Source: Streptomyces hygroscopicus (GTDB taxonomy: Bacteria; Actinomycetota; Actinomycetes; Streptomycetales; Streptomycetaceae). Taken from it: a stretch of 64,000 nt of DNA. The notes beneath the pieces were generated by a model that saw nothing but the letters and a program-made list of their open reading frames with translations, had not been told where the DNA came from and ran no database searches. The first letter of the stretch is position 1; each line of letters begins with the position of its first letter. Below, piece by piece: positions 18,452 to 27,526 of the stretch. Both the position numbers and the translations under genes were made by a program. The stretch lies in the NCBI RefSeq assembly GCF_026168105.1, contig NZ_LBMW01000003.1, forward strand, positions 124,001 through 188,000, written 5' to 3'.

Positions 18452-18921
18452 CGCGTCCTCCGGACGGCTCTGGGGTTCGGAACGATCTGGATCAGTGGGC
18501 GCCCGTGACGTCCCTGACGCGCCGAAGGGCTCGGGAAACCACCGAGTGACCTCGACCTCCTGTGCCGGGGCGGCGCCCCGATGAGGCGCAACGGACGGCC
18601 GGGCCCAGCGAAGCCTGCGCTGCGTCGATGGTTTCACGCACCGCCGAGCGGCTCATCTCGATCATGCCGCTGAGGGCGCCCGCCGAAGCGTGGCCCCTGC
18701 TTCGTGGGACATCCGCGGCTCCCGGAGGCCGCAAGGTCGCTCCGAGCGCAGCACCCGGCGGCCCCACCGAACGCCCGGCAACATCCTGATCGGGACCCGC
18801 ACCGAAGGGAAGCCGCGGGAGGCGGCGGCCGGATGACCGGATGACGGGGGAGCCATGACGCCGCCGGAGGCCTTCGACGGTCCCGTACCGACCCTGGCCG
18901 GAGGGGTGCGGCACCCGAGCG
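18452..18921. other. Intergenic region, nothing recognised
   Basis: Upstream space of the molybdenum hydroxylase operon and downstream space of an aldo/keto reductase on the same strand. Open frames present are Arg/Gly/Pro-rich without domain features. Confidence 0.4.
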
Positions 18922-19767
18922 TCAGAGAATCTCCAGCGGTACGGGCTCGGTGGGCGGCGGAAAGGCCTCGTCCAGGGCCGCGAGCGCCTGCTCGGGCAGC
19001 CGCAGGTCGGCGGCGCCCCGGTTCTCCCGGACATGATCAGGCCTCCCGGAGCGCGGGATCGCGGCCACTCCCTGTTCGAGCACCCATGCGAGTGCCACCT
19101 GGGCGGGCGTGGCCCCGAGCTCCTCGGCCACGGTCCGCAGGCTTTCGTCCCGCAGCAGCCGGCCCTGTTCGACGGGTGAGTACGCCATGACCGCCACCCC
19201 GGCCTCGTGGCACCAGGAGAGCACGTTCCACTCGATGCCGCGCCGCATGAGGTTGTACAGCACTTGGTCGACCGCCACCCCGTCGCCGCCGGGCAAGGAG
19301 GTCAGCTCCACGAGGTCGGCGACGTCCAGATTGCTCACCCCCCAATGGCGGATCTTCCCCGCAGCGACCAGATCGCCGAATCCGGCGAGGGTCTCCTCCA
19401 GAGGGAACCGACCTCGCCAGTGCAACAGATACAGGTCCAGCCGGTCCGTACGGAGCCGCCGCAGACTGCCCTCGCACGCGGCGACGGTACCCTTCCGGTT
19501 CGCGTGGCCGGGCAGCACCTTGCTGACGAGGAAGGCCTCCTCACGGCGCCCGCGGACGGCTTCCCCGACCAGCTCCTCGGAGGCGCCGTCGCCGTACATC
19601 TCTGCCGTGTCGATGACCGTCATGCCGAGGTCGAGGCCCAGCCGCAGGGCCGCCAGCTCCTCGCTGCGCCTGCCCGGGTCCTCGCCGAGATACCAGGTGC
19701 CCTGCCCGAGCGCCGGGATCCGCTCCCCTGTGGGGAGGGCGATTGTTCGCCTCGCTTGTGTCGTCAT
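18922..19767 (-). CDS. Aldo/keto reductase
   Basis: A 281-residue single-domain NAD(P)H-dependent reductase. The tetrad is visible as D53 and Y58 in VIDTAEMYGDG, K83 in FLVSKVLPG and H116 in YLLHWRG. The cofactor-binding C-terminal motif is AIPRSGRPDHVRENR. It is distinct from the enzyme at 2593: the two share the fold but little sequence. The substrate is unknown. It lies upstream of, and in the same direction as, the molybdenum hydroxylase operon, but 470 bp separate them. Confidence 0.9.
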   Translation of the reverse strand: MTTQARRTIALPTGERIPALGQGTWYLGEDPGRRSEELAALRLGLDLGMTVIDTAEMYGDGASEELVGEAVRGRREEAFLVSKVLPGHANRKGTVAACEGSLRRLRTDRLDLYLLHWRGRFPLEETLAGFGDLVAAGKIRHWGVSNLDVADLVELTSLPGGDGVAVDQVLYNLMRRGIEWNVLSWCHEAGVAVMAYSPVEQGRLLRDESLRTVAEELGATPAQVALAWVLEQGVAAIPRSGRPDHVRENRGAADLRLPEQALAALDEAFPPPTEPVPLEIL

Positions 19768-20091
19768 GACCGCTCTCCCGGGACCACCAGCCGTCCGCCG
19801 CCCGGCCCCCGGTCGTAGCGGGCGGCGCCCCCGCGCCGGGCCCCGTCCACGTGCGTTCGGCGCGTCACCCGCCAGGCGGTACGACGCACGGCTACTTCAG
19901 GCCATCACCCACGGCGGGTGCGTGCAACTTCGGGTCCGGCCGCCGTCGCGCTCTTCGCCGTACCTGCAAGGCCGCTTTCCTGGTGGGGGAGAGTTCTGGC
20001 ACTGGTGCCGACGTCCGCCGGACTGGACTCGGCCGGCCCTGAGGACGGTCGCCGACCGACGCGTCCGATGAGCCCACCGGAGCCTGTGACG
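19768..20091. other. Intergenic region, nothing recognised
   Basis: 324 bp between two minus-strand genes; no gene, strong hairpin or repeat noticed. Confidence 0.4.
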
Positions 20092-20673
20092 TCACCAGAG
20101 CTTGTCGATCTTCCCCGGATAGAGCTCGATACGGCTGCCGTGGAACGATGTCCGGGCGCGCCGGCTCTCGGGCGAGAAGAAGTCTCCCATGGTGACCTTG
20201 TCGAAGCCGGGCTGGTCGCTGGGGAATGGCTCCTGCGGTGTCCCACCGATCAACACGGCACCGGGAAGAACCCGCCAGCCGGCGTCCTCGTAGAACGCCT
20301 GAAGCGGGCGGTCGCAGGTGAAAAGTCCCAGATCCACCTTCCGCTCGATCATCGTCTCCCTCGCGGCGGTGACCAGGCGCCGGCCATGCCCGTGACCACG
20401 TGCCTCCCGCCGTGTCACGACGGCACTCAGCCCGGCGGCGGCATGGCGCGCACCTGCGTGGACGATGTCCTTGAACAGGATGTCCAGCGTGGCCAGCACC
20501 ACCCCCTCGTCCACGAGCACCATCGACAACGGCCGCAGTGAAGGATCGTGGTTCAGCGCGTCGGCCGAAGCATCCGACGCCCGCTCGGTCGGCCAGGCCT
20601 GCTCTTGGATCTCCCGCACCTGCACGCGCAGCTCGGACGGCGCGGCTTCTTCGGGAAACGAAAGGATCTGCAC
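20092..20673 (-). CDS. GNAT-family N-acetyltransferase
   Basis: A GCN5-related acetyltransferase of about 193 residues. The acetyl-CoA motif is VVTRREARGHGHGRRLV (R/Q-x-x-G-x-G/A), followed by LGLFTCDRPLQAFYEDAGW, the usual C-terminal motif B. The overall pattern, including the ending KIDKLW, resembles the aminoglycoside 2'-N-acetyltransferase branch, though the substrate is open. The start is uncertain: I favour GTG 20673 (VQILSFPEEAAPSEL); an in-frame ATG at 20787 would add 38 Arg-rich residues. Divergent from a MerR-family gene. Confidence 0.75.
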   Translation of the reverse strand: MQILSFPEEAAPSELRVQVREIQEQAWPTERASDASADALNHDPSLRPLSMVLVDEGVVLATLDILFKDIVHAGARHAAAGLSAVVTRREARGHGHGRRLVTAARETMIERKVDLGLFTCDRPLQAFYEDAGWRVLPGAVLIGGTPQEPFPSDQPGFDKVTMGDFFSPESRRARTSFHGSRIELYPGKIDKLW

Positions 20674-20868
20674 ACCCTGATTCTGGATGTCGAACGCGTG
20701 AACGCAAGGCCTTTTCTGCGCCCGTACCGATTGCCCTCGGGGTCGCGGGCCGGGGCTGTTCCGTCCGGCCCGGCGGACGAGGAACATGCGTCACGCACCG
20801 CAGGTGTGCGCAGCAATCCGCGCACGCGGGTCACCCCCGAGCTGCTGCACGGCCCGTTCAGAGCATCG

Positions 20869-21279
20869 ATGCTGATCGGTCAGTCGGCCGAACGAACCGG
20901 GACGAGCGAGCGCCGGCTTCGCCACTGCGAACGCGTCGGACTGCTCACCTCGAGGCGCCAGGGCAACGGGTACCGCGACTACGACGATGCCGCCGAGCAG
21001 AGAGTCGGACAGACTCGCGCCCTGCTCGCCGCGGGCCTGCCGACCCGTGTGATCCGTCAGGTGCTTCCCTGCGCGCTCGCGGACGGCGCCCTGCGCCCCT
21101 GTCCGGGAATGCGGGACACGCTCCGCGTCGAGCTTGCCCGCCTCGACCAGCGCGTGCTGGAGCTGACGCAGGCCCGGCAGACACTGCAACAAGCCATCGC
21201 GGTCGCCGAGAACGGGGGCTCCAGTGACTCGGCACGGGATGCCGGCAGGGCGCAGTCCGGCGTGCACCACGACAGGTGA
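20869..21279 (+). CDS. MerR-family transcriptional regulator
   Basis: A 136-residue regulator. The N-terminal winged helix is MLIGQSAERTGTSERRLRHC followed by RVGLLTSRRQGNGYRDYDDAA. The usual R-Y-Y-E at the end of the recognition helix is R-H-C-E here. A dimerisation coiled coil follows (MRDTLRVELARLDQRVLEL). No metal-binding Cys cluster is present; one Cys (RPCPGM) and the R-H-C are the only ones in the core. It could regulate the divergent acetyltransferase. Whether it acts on the MerR-type promoter at 2413 is untested. Confidence 0.8.
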   Translation: MLIGQSAERTGTSERRLRHCERVGLLTSRRQGNGYRDYDDAAEQRVGQTRALLAAGLPTRVIRQVLPCALADGALRPCPGMRDTLRVELARLDQRVLELTQARQTLQQAIAVAENGGSSDSARDAGRAQSGVHHDR

Positions 21280-21293
21280 GGCATCATCAGCAC

Positions 21294-21749
21294 ATGACCC
21301 ATGCACACCTGCCGACCACCGAGGCGGCCGTCACAGCGATACGTGGGATCGCGCGGGAGCACGGCCTGCCGCTGACCGTCACGGACGACATCGGCGCGGA
21401 CCGGACGTCCCGTCGCACCGCGGCCGGGGCGTTCACGGTCGTCGACCCGGACGGCTCGCTGCCGCACGAGGCATTCGTCGAGTTGGGGGGCTCCCCGGCC
21501 GTCACCGTGCAGCTCTTCCCGGAAGGCGACGCGAAGATCACTGTCGAGGGCGTGGACTTCGAGGATGTTCCCCGTGACTCGGTCCCGGGGTTCCTGCGGT
21601 CCGTCTACGGTGGCGTGGCCTACGTAAGGGGGAGATTCTTCCCGCCCGGCCAATGGCTCATCGTGCCGCTGCCCGGGGACGAGACCTACAAGGAGCTCAT
21701 CCTCCACACCATGCTCAGCCCCTGGCTGGCCCGTAACGTCCGTGGCTAG
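21294..21749 (+). CDS. Hypothetical protein
   Basis: A 151-residue acidic soluble protein starting MTHAHLPTTEAAVTAIRGIA, 14 bp after the MerR gene stop, so probably co-transcribed. It has predicted alternating strands in the middle (GAFTVVDPDGSLPHEAFVEL) and ends ILHTMLSPWLARNVRG. No signal peptide or membrane segment is visible. I recognise no family. Confidence 0.65.
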   Translation: MTHAHLPTTEAAVTAIRGIAREHGLPLTVTDDIGADRTSRRTAAGAFTVVDPDGSLPHEAFVELGGSPAVTVQLFPEGDAKITVEGVDFEDVPRDSVPGFLRSVYGGVAYVRGRFFPPGQWLIVPLPGDETYKELILHTMLSPWLARNVRG

Positions 21750-21845
21750 ACGTGCTGCCCGGCCATGAGCAGCCCAGCCACCGGCCATGTCCCGCTCACT
21801 GCTTCCCACGGTCGGTATCGGCCGACCGCGGCACCCGGCCGCCCG

Positions 21846-22211
21846 TCACACCAGTGCGGCGAACTCCTGGGGGAGCTGGGCCAGTACGTGCCTGTACCCG
21901 CCGTCGCCGACGCCTTCCCGCAGGGTGCTCAACACGGCCCGCACGCCTTGCCGGGCCTCCTCCGGAGCCAGGCCCGACCGCCTGCCCACCCGACTGACGA
22001 ACTCGTCGAGACCGAACCCCTCTGCCTGCGGAGTGGGCGAAATCAGCGACTCCCTCATCGGGTTGGGCAGCTCCGAGGCCAGGTCGTCGGCTTCGCTCCG
22101 GGTGAGCCGTTCGGCCAGGGTCTCCAGCGTGGCGCGCGTCAGGTCCTCCGCCTTGTCACGGGGGACCGGAGCACGCTGGGACACGGTGCCGAGGAACGCT
22201 GCATAGTCCAT
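21846..22211 (-). CDS. DUF2267 domain protein
   Basis: A 121-residue helical protein with the DUF2267 pattern: RATLETLAERLTRSEADDLASELP near residue 27 and FVSRVGRRSGLAPEEARQGVRAVLSTL near residue 71, two repeats of a pseudo-symmetric unit. The family is common in Streptomyces stress regions and its function is not established. The gene is convergent with 21294-21749 and monocistronic. Confidence 0.82.
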   Translation of the reverse strand: MDYAAFLGTVSQRAPVPRDKAEDLTRATLETLAERLTRSEADDLASELPNPMRESLISPTPQAEGFGLDEFVSRVGRRSGLAPEEARQGVRAVLSTLREGVGDGGYRHVLAQLPQEFAALV

Positions 22212-22452
22212 GATTCACCCCTCTCACTCCCGCCCACTCGCCGATCGCCGCCTCTCGTACCAACGTCCCGGACCGAGGCGGTGCCCTGCGTGCCCCCGAG
22301 GGGACGAAAGTGGGCGCTATGGTGAACCTCGCAGTGCGAGATGATCCACCGGGCGGTTCCCAACCCGCCGAACCGCTCGTCACGGCGCTTCGCCCGCGGG
22401 ACCGCAGGTACCCGGCGGTGGCCGGGCACGTGGCTGTGGCATGCTCGTCGAC

Positions 22453-22998
22453 ATGACCCAAGTCCCGGACGCGGGCTGGTCGTTCGCCACAGCGCGGGAG
22501 CCGGCCCGATTCGGCGCAGGCGGACTCGAGGGAGCCCCTGGCGTCGAGCATGCGATGGCTGACGCCGGGACGTTGTGCGGCATTCCCGAGCAGCAGATCA
22601 CGCGCTATCGGCACCTGTTCCATGCTGAGGGCCGCCAGGCGTGCGCGCGGTGCCGTCGGCAGGCCGACGCTGCCCCGGCACAGCCGTCGCCCCAGGAACG
22701 TCTTCACGACAGGGTCCGAGCCGCAGCTCAGGGCCGGGCCCGCGACGATGTGCTCGCCGCGCTCCGCAAAGGCGCCAAGATCGCCTTGTGGATCAACGGT
22801 CCTTCCGCAACGCTTGCCCAGCACTACGCGAGGCTCGACGAGCTGACCGAGGGAGCAGGGCCTGCCGCCGACGCGCTCGAGGCCGCTGCGGCGAGCGGCC
22901 TGGCCTGTGTCGAGGACGGCTCTTGGCGCTTCATCGTCGTCCTGCCGGAGAACGGCGATCGCCCGCTCGTCGCACGCGGACCGCGCCGCAGAGGCTGA
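22453..22998 (+). CDS. Hypothetical protein
   Basis: A 181-residue soluble protein. A short Cys motif CARCRRQ lies near residue 63, followed by a helical stretch (LHDRVRAAAQGRARDDVLAAL) and a C-terminal segment with strand-like character (SWRFIVVLPENGDRPLV). The start is uncertain; an in-frame ATG at 22441 is possible and no ribosome site stands out. Family not recognised. Confidence 0.5.
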   Translation: MTQVPDAGWSFATAREPARFGAGGLEGAPGVEHAMADAGTLCGIPEQQITRYRHLFHAEGRQACARCRRQADAAPAQPSPQERLHDRVRAAAQGRARDDVLAALRKGAKIALWINGPSATLAQHYARLDELTEGAGPAADALEAAAASGLACVEDGSWRFIVVLPENGDRPLVARGPRRRG

Positions 22999-23040
22999 CG
23001 CACCCGGGCCCTCAGGCCGGTCACCTGGAGTCCGGCCGCA

Positions 23041-23820
23041 TCAGTGGACGGAGAATCCGCCGTCGACGAAGAGCGACTGCCCGGTGACGTACGCGGACGC
23101 CCGGCTTGCCAGGAACACCGCTGCGCCCGCGAAGTCCTCTGCCAGACCGTTGCGCCCGACCATGGTGCGGGCGGCGAGCTCGGCCACCTTGGCCGGGTCG
23201 GCGGAAAGACGCTGGTTCAGCGGGGTCATCACGAAACCGGGAACCAGTGTGTTGCACGTCACGCCGTACGGGGACCACGCCTCTGCCTGTGAGCGGGCCA
23301 GCGACTCGAGACCGCCCTTGGACACGCCGTACGCGCCGCTCCGGACGAAGGCCCGGTGCGCCTGCTGGGATGTGACGTGGATGATCCGCCCGAAGCCCCG
23401 CTCGGCCATCCCGGGACCGAAGCGCTGACCGAGGAGGTAAGGCGCCTCCAGGTTAACCGCCATGGTGGCGTCCCACACCTCGTCTGTGAGGTCGTCCATC
23501 GGCGGGCGCAGGTTGATCCCCGCGGAGTTGACGAGGATGTCCGGCTCCCCGAACACCCCGGCGGACTTCGTGGCCGCAGCCCGCACCCCGTCACGCGTGC
23601 TCAGGTCGGCGCCCACCCACGCCGCCCGGCAGCCGTCCGCCGCCAACTCGTCCACGGTGTCGGCCAGTTCGGTCTCTTTGCGTGCCACGACCACGACACT
23701 CGCCCCGGCACGTGCCAGGGCCCCGGTGATGGCCCGGCCGATCCCGGAACTCCCGCCGGTGACGAGTGCGACCCGGCCCTCCAGCGAGAACAGTTCGTCG
23801 AGGTAGGGCTGGGAGGTCAT
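23041..23820 (-). CDS. Short-chain dehydrogenase/reductase
   Basis: A 259-residue classical SDR resembling gluconate 5-dehydrogenase and 3-oxoacyl-ACP reductase types. Cofactor motif TGGSSGIGRAI (residues 21-31), NSAG motif ILVNSAGINLRPP, catalytic Ser in HVTSQQAH and YGVSK, and the C-terminal SLFVDGGFSVH. The VVVVARKETEL stretch after strand 2 suggests NADP(H). Substrate unknown; isolated gene. Confidence 0.88.
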   Translation of the reverse strand: MTSQPYLDELFSLEGRVALVTGGSSGIGRAITGALARAGASVVVVARKETELADTVDELAADGCRAAWVGADLSTRDGVRAAATKSAGVFGEPDILVNSAGINLRPPMDDLTDEVWDATMAVNLEAPYLLGQRFGPGMAERGFGRIIHVTSQQAHRAFVRSGAYGVSKGGLESLARSQAEAWSPYGVTCNTLVPGFVMTPLNQRLSADPAKVAELAARTMVGRNGLAEDFAGAAVFLASRASAYVTGQSLFVDGGFSVH

Positions 23821-24259
23821 CTACACGCTCCAGGGTTTCGTTGTCCGTGAGACCGCGCGTTGAGGTGGGGACGAGCAGTGATGGGCGGCGCCGGCCGCCG
23901 CGGTGATCTTCGGCCCCGCCCCCGGGTGGCTCGCCGGTCCGCTCGGGGTGCTCTGTCGTGTCAAGGAGTGCCGGGAGAGCCCGGCGCTGGACGGCTCCGC
24001 GCTCCGTGGAGCGCCACGCCCGATTCAGATGGTTGCGATATCTTCACACCCGGCGATCGTGTCTTGCATTATTCTAACAACCCGCAATTGAATGGATACA
24101 TTCTGCCACGGCGGCTGACCTGTGCAAAGACTGTTCAAAAGAAGCCCCCCTGAAAGAGTCAAATCTCGGGCAACGGTCTTCTGCTGCCCGGGTTCGATTC
24201 CTACTGTAAGCGGCCGTTGAGCGTTAATTCCCTGTTCAAATAGTGAGAGGCCCCTTGAC
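23821..24259. promoter_or_regulatory. AT-rich leader upstream of the APC permease
   Basis: The last 230 bp (about 24020-24259) are far more AT-rich than the rest of the window. Two RNA pairings exclude each other: CGGGCA (24167-24172) with TGCCCG (24185-24190), and CAACGG (24171-24176) with CCGTTG (24214-24219). The 9-mer CTGTTCAAA recurs at 24131 and 24232. The segment could be a regulatory leader or a transferred fragment. No gene is seen in it. Confidence 0.45.
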
Positions 24260-25897
24260 ATGGTGAACGTTGACCATGCAGCCCCCGATGTCACGCGAGA
24301 CACAACGGGTCTACGGCGCGACGTCGGTCTGATCGGACTGATGTGGGCCTCGGTCGGTTCCATCATCGGCTCCGGCTGGCTCTACGGCGCGCAGAAGGCC
24401 GTGGTGATGGCCGGCCCGGCAGCGATCTTCTCGTGGCTGATCGGCGCGGTGGCGATCGTGCTGCTGGCGCTCGTGCACGCCGAACTCGGCGGCATGTTCC
24501 CGGTGGCGGGCGGCACGGCCCGCTACCCGCACTACGCCTTCGGTGGCCTGGCCGGCATGTCCTTCGGCTGGTTCGCCTGGCTGCAGGCGGCGACCGTGGC
24601 CCCGATCGAGGTCGAGGCGATGATCGGCTACGCCGGTCACTGGGAGTGGGCAAAGGGCTTCCAGAGCAGCGACGGCACGCTGACGACCAGCGGCTTCGCC
24701 GTCGCAGTCGTCCTGATGGCCGTCTTCGTCGTGGTCAACTTCCTCGGCGTGAGAGTCCTGGCGCACACAAACAGCGCGGCCACCTGGTGGAAGATCGCCG
24801 TGCCGCTGGGCGCCATCTTCATCATCGCGCTGGGCAACTTCCACCCGCACAACTTCACCGCCCAGGGGTTCGCCCCCTTCGGCGCCAAGGGTGTGCTGAG
24901 CGCCATCAGCTCCAGTGGCATCATCTTCGCCCTGCTCGGCTTCGAGCAGGCGATCCAGCTGGCTGGCGAGAGCCGTAACCCGAAGCGCGACCTGCCGCGC
25001 GCCACGCTCGGCTCCGTCGCCATCGGTGCTGTCATCTACGTGCTGCTCCAGGTCGTGTTCATCGGCGCGCTGCCGCTCAGCTCGTTCGCCCACGGCTGGG
25101 CCAAGCTCGACTTCCCGGGCATCAGCGGCCCCTGGGCCGGCCTGGCGACGCTGGTCGGTCTCGGCTGGCTGAGCGTGGTGCTGTACATCGACGCCGTGAT
25201 CTCTCCCGGTGGCACCGGCCTCATCTACACCACCGCGACGTCGCGCGTCTCGTACGGCCTGTCCAAGAACGGCTACGCGCCGAAGGTGTTCGCGCGCACC
25301 GACGCCCGCGGCGTGCCGTGGTTCGGCCTGGCCATCTCCTTCGTGACCGGCGTGATCTGCTTCCTGCCGTTCCCCAGCTGGCAGACGCTGGTCGGCTTCA
25401 TCACCTCCGCGAGCGTCCTGATGTACGCCGGTGCGCCGCTGGCCTACGGCGTCTTCGCCGATCGGCTCCCGCACCACGAGCGGCCCTACCGCCTGCCCGC
25501 CGGCAAGGTGATCTCTCCGCTGTCCTTCGTGGTGGCCAACCTCATCATCTACTGGTCGGGCTGGGACACGCTGTGGCGTCTCGGCTGGGCGATCGTCCTC
25601 GGCTACGTGCTCCTCGGCGCCTACGCCTGGTACGCCACGCGCAAGGGTCTGCCGGACGCTCCCCGGATGGACTGGAAGGCCGCCCAGTGGCTGCCCGGCT
25701 ACCTGCTGGGCATGGGCCTGCTCTCCTGGCAGGGCGGCTTCGGCGGCGCGGGCCACATCCCGCTGTGGTGGGACATGCTCGTGGTCGCGGCCTTCTCCCT
25801 GGGCATCTACTACTGGGCCAAGGCGACCGCTTCCGGAACGGAAACGATCGAGCGGAGCATCGAGGAGGTCGTGGTCACCGACGCACCGGCCCACTGA
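24260..25897 (+). CDS. APC-family amino acid permease
   Basis: A 545-residue integral membrane transporter with about 12-14 hydrophobic segments. The first helix carries the substrate and ion site motif VGSIIGSGWLYG near residue 32, typical of the amino acid-polyamine-organocation superfamily, and the E-x-x-x-x-x-AGE-type segment FEQAIQLAGESRNPKRDLPRA near residue 235. It probably imports an amino acid or related amine by proton symport. The gene stands alone behind an unusual AT-rich leader and ends at a hairpin (25912-25951). Transfer from another lineage is possible from the leader composition, but codon use is GC-rich. Confidence 0.88.
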   Translation: MVNVDHAAPDVTRDTTGLRRDVGLIGLMWASVGSIIGSGWLYGAQKAVVMAGPAAIFSWLIGAVAIVLLALVHAELGGMFPVAGGTARYPHYAFGGLAGMSFGWFAWLQAATVAPIEVEAMIGYAGHWEWAKGFQSSDGTLTTSGFAVAVVLMAVFVVVNFLGVRVLAHTNSAATWWKIAVPLGAIFIIALGNFHPHNFTAQGFAPFGAKGVLSAISSSGIIFALLGFEQAIQLAGESRNPKRDLPRATLGSVAIGAVIYVLLQVVFIGALPLSSFAHGWAKLDFPGISGPWAGLATLVGLGWLSVVLYIDAVISPGGTGLIYTTATSRVSYGLSKNGYAPKVFARTDARGVPWFGLAISFVTGVICFLPFPSWQTLVGFITSASVLMYAGAPLAYGVFADRLPHHERPYRLPAGKVISPLSFVVANLIIYWSGWDTLWRLGWAIVLGYVLLGAYAWYATRKGLPDAPRMDWKAAQWLPGYLLGMGLLSWQGGFGGAGHIPLWWDMLVVAAFSLGIYYWAKATASGTETIERSIEEVVVTDAPAH

Positions 25898-25911
25898 CCC
25901 TCCCCGGACAT

Positions 25912-25951
25912 GTCCCGTCAGCCGCAACCGTCCGGTTGTGGCTGGCGGGAC
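25912..25951 (+). terminator. Terminator of the permease gene
   Basis: A long imperfect hairpin, GTCCCGTCAGCCGCAACC and GGTTGTGGCTGGCGGGAC, with a 4-nt loop, starts 15 bp after the stop codon. Confidence 0.75.
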
Positions 25952-26038
25952 ACCGTCGTAAAGGGAGGTCACGTTCGGGAGGCAGGTCCGTTGCCCCCTG
26001 GGTGGGTCCGCCGGTGACTCGGATGTCCATCGAGTCGT

Positions 26039-26065
26039 GCCCGGGCTGCGACACGCAGCCCGGGC
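26039..26065 (+). terminator. Second intrinsic terminator hairpin
   Basis: A perfect 12-bp stem, GCCCGGGCTGCG and CGCAGCCCGGGC, with an ACA loop and TTTCG after it. It is 88 bp beyond the permease terminator, so it may end a separate short transcript or serve as a back-up. No coding frame with a ribosome site lies between the two. Confidence 0.6.
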
Positions 26066-26197
26066 TTTCGTCCGCGGCCGCCGTGAGCCGTCCATGGAGG
26101 CTGCTCGGGAGACGTTGAGCTCATGGGCCGGACGCGGTTCGCCGCTCCGCAGCCGTTCGCCGCTCGCAGCGGTCCGCCCCTGCCGCGTGATGGCCCT

Positions 26198-26578
26198 CTA
26201 CTGGGGCTTGAAGGAGCGGATCTGATAGCTGCCCTGCAGGTTCCCGCCTGCGCCGGCCGGAGTGGAGCCGACTCGGTGCTGGTAGTTGGTCTGGGTGTAG
26301 TACTGCACCCGATGACCCGTTCCGTTCCACACGGAGCGGACGTTGTATCCCCGCTGGATGAACGAACAGTCGTCGGCCGTGTTCGCCTTGCTGGGCTGGG
26401 ACCACTGGCAACGGGTCCCTCCGCCGTTCCAGTCGCTGTAGATGCAGAAGTACCCGGGGGAGCAGTTGTAGGCGGCCCGGTGCGCAGAGTTGCCGGGAGC
26501 CGCAGCCGCAGTGGGTACGGTACCGAGGGCCACCGCCAGGGCGACGGGGGCGATGGCCGACAAGCAGATGCGACGCAT
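26198..26578 (-). CDS. Secreted peptidase inhibitor family I36-like protein
   Basis: A 126-residue secreted protein. The signal peptide is MRRICLSAIAPVALAVALGT with cleavage after AAA near residue 27. The mature part has CSPGYFCIYSDWNGGGTRCQ, then DDCSFIQRGYNVRSVWNGTG and a Tyr-rich end. This is the beta/gamma-crystallin-like pattern of the I36 inhibitor family (Streptomyces metalloproteinase inhibitor, SMPI). It may inhibit secreted metalloproteases; many family members are untested. Four Cys allow two disulfides. An AAGGAG ribosome site precedes the ATG. Confidence 0.8.
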   Translation of the reverse strand: MRRICLSAIAPVALAVALGTVPTAAAAPGNSAHRAAYNCSPGYFCIYSDWNGGGTRCQWSQPSKANTADDCSFIQRGYNVRSVWNGTGHRVQYYTQTNYQHRVGSTPAGAGGNLQGSYQIRSFKPQ

Positions 26579-26827
26579 GGAGCGCTCCTTCTCGTGGTGC
26601 CGGTGATGGTGGATGGCCGCGCCGCCGGGGACGGGGCGGGGCCCGGCGGGGATCGCCTGACAAGTAGCAGGCCACAGTGGCGAGGCGGACGCCAAGGTCA
26701 ATGCTGCTAAACCACCCTGCAGGGGTAAATCGCGCAGAATAGAAAGAAATCGGACAGGTGACATGGGGTGGGGAGCGGCGGAGCAGCGGCCACTCAAGCC
26801 GCCGGGCATGCCGACCGATTGACTCCC

Positions 26828-27180
26828 TCACCAGTGGACGGCGGTGAAGCCGATGGGCCGGGGCCGTAGCATGCGTGTGCGTTCCGTCAGGTCTCGCAGC
26901 CGTCGGGACATCTCCTCGGCCGCCAGGCGATGCCGGTCCCCATCGCCCGGCAGGATCCACTCGAATCGCAGCTGTCGGGCCGTCCTGGTCAGGGAGTGGG
27001 TCAACTCCTCGATGGAGTACCAGGTCACGTTGTCCACGGCCTCCAGATCACCGGTCGTGCGTGACCAGTAGAAGCTGTCGCCGCTGAAGCAGTACCGGTC
27101 ATCCGCGAGGTAGAGCACACTTCCACGGGTGTGCCCGGGCAGTGGATGGGCGGTTTCCAGCGGTCTGCCACACGCCCCGG
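26828..27180 (-). pseudogene. 3' remnant of a metallo-beta-lactamase-fold hydrolase
   Basis: Read without a start, the frame gives LETAHPLPGHTRGSVLYLAD and then YCFSGDSFYWSRTTGD, the C-terminal half of an MBL-fold hydrolase: GHTRGS with the zinc His, and SGD with the bridging Asp. It ends with a helical tail to HW-stop at 26828. The N-terminal half with the H-x-H-x-D-H motif is absent. The homologous frame fades near 27170-27180, where a different gene start comes in from upstream in another frame. It is most simply a deletion remnant. A short GTG-initiated product from 27118 is possible but would lack the active site. Confidence 0.65.
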
Positions 27181-27420
27181 GCGTTCTTCTCCATGCGCGC
27201 GATGTACAGCAGGCATGAGTTGCAGCGTGATCTCGGGGCGCCCTGCGCTCCCATCCCCTGAGTCGGTTGACGACGGCGAGGTCTTCGTGACGCCGACAGC
27301 GGCCTCCGCGGCCGTGTCGTCGCTCTTCGAAGAGTCGCCCCCATTGCCGCGGGCCGTCAGCAACAGGGCGGCGGCCACGGCCGACGCGGCGGCACAGACG
27401 GGCAAGGAACGGCGCTTCAC
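27025..27420 (-). pseudogene. 5' fragment of a lipoprotein or secreted protein gene
   Basis: From GTG 27420, with GAGG upstream, the frame gives a Streptomyces-style lipoprotein start: VKRRSLPVCAAASAVAAALL, then LTARGNGGDSSKSDD. The expected lipobox L-T-A-C is L-T-A-R, so the lipidated Cys is lost. A Ser/Asp-rich linker follows to about 27230, after which the frame runs through the hydrolase remnant out of frame and stops at 27025. It looks like the 5' end of one gene joined to the 3' end of another. Confidence 0.5.
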
Positions 27421-27526
27421 GATCGGCTGCCTCGAGGGGAAAGTCGAGTCAAGAGGAGTGACGCCGTCGATGTGGTTCGCGGCCTCAACAGGCGAACTGC
27501 CCGATGCGAGGAGAGTGCTCCCTGGA

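Noticed and set aside
24181..24215. GGTTCGATTC looks like a tRNA T-loop
   Set aside because: The flanking five bases (CCCGG and CCTAC) do not pair into a T-stem, and no acceptor or anticodon arm fits, so no tRNA is called. A tRNA-derived att remnant cannot be excluded but is unsupported.
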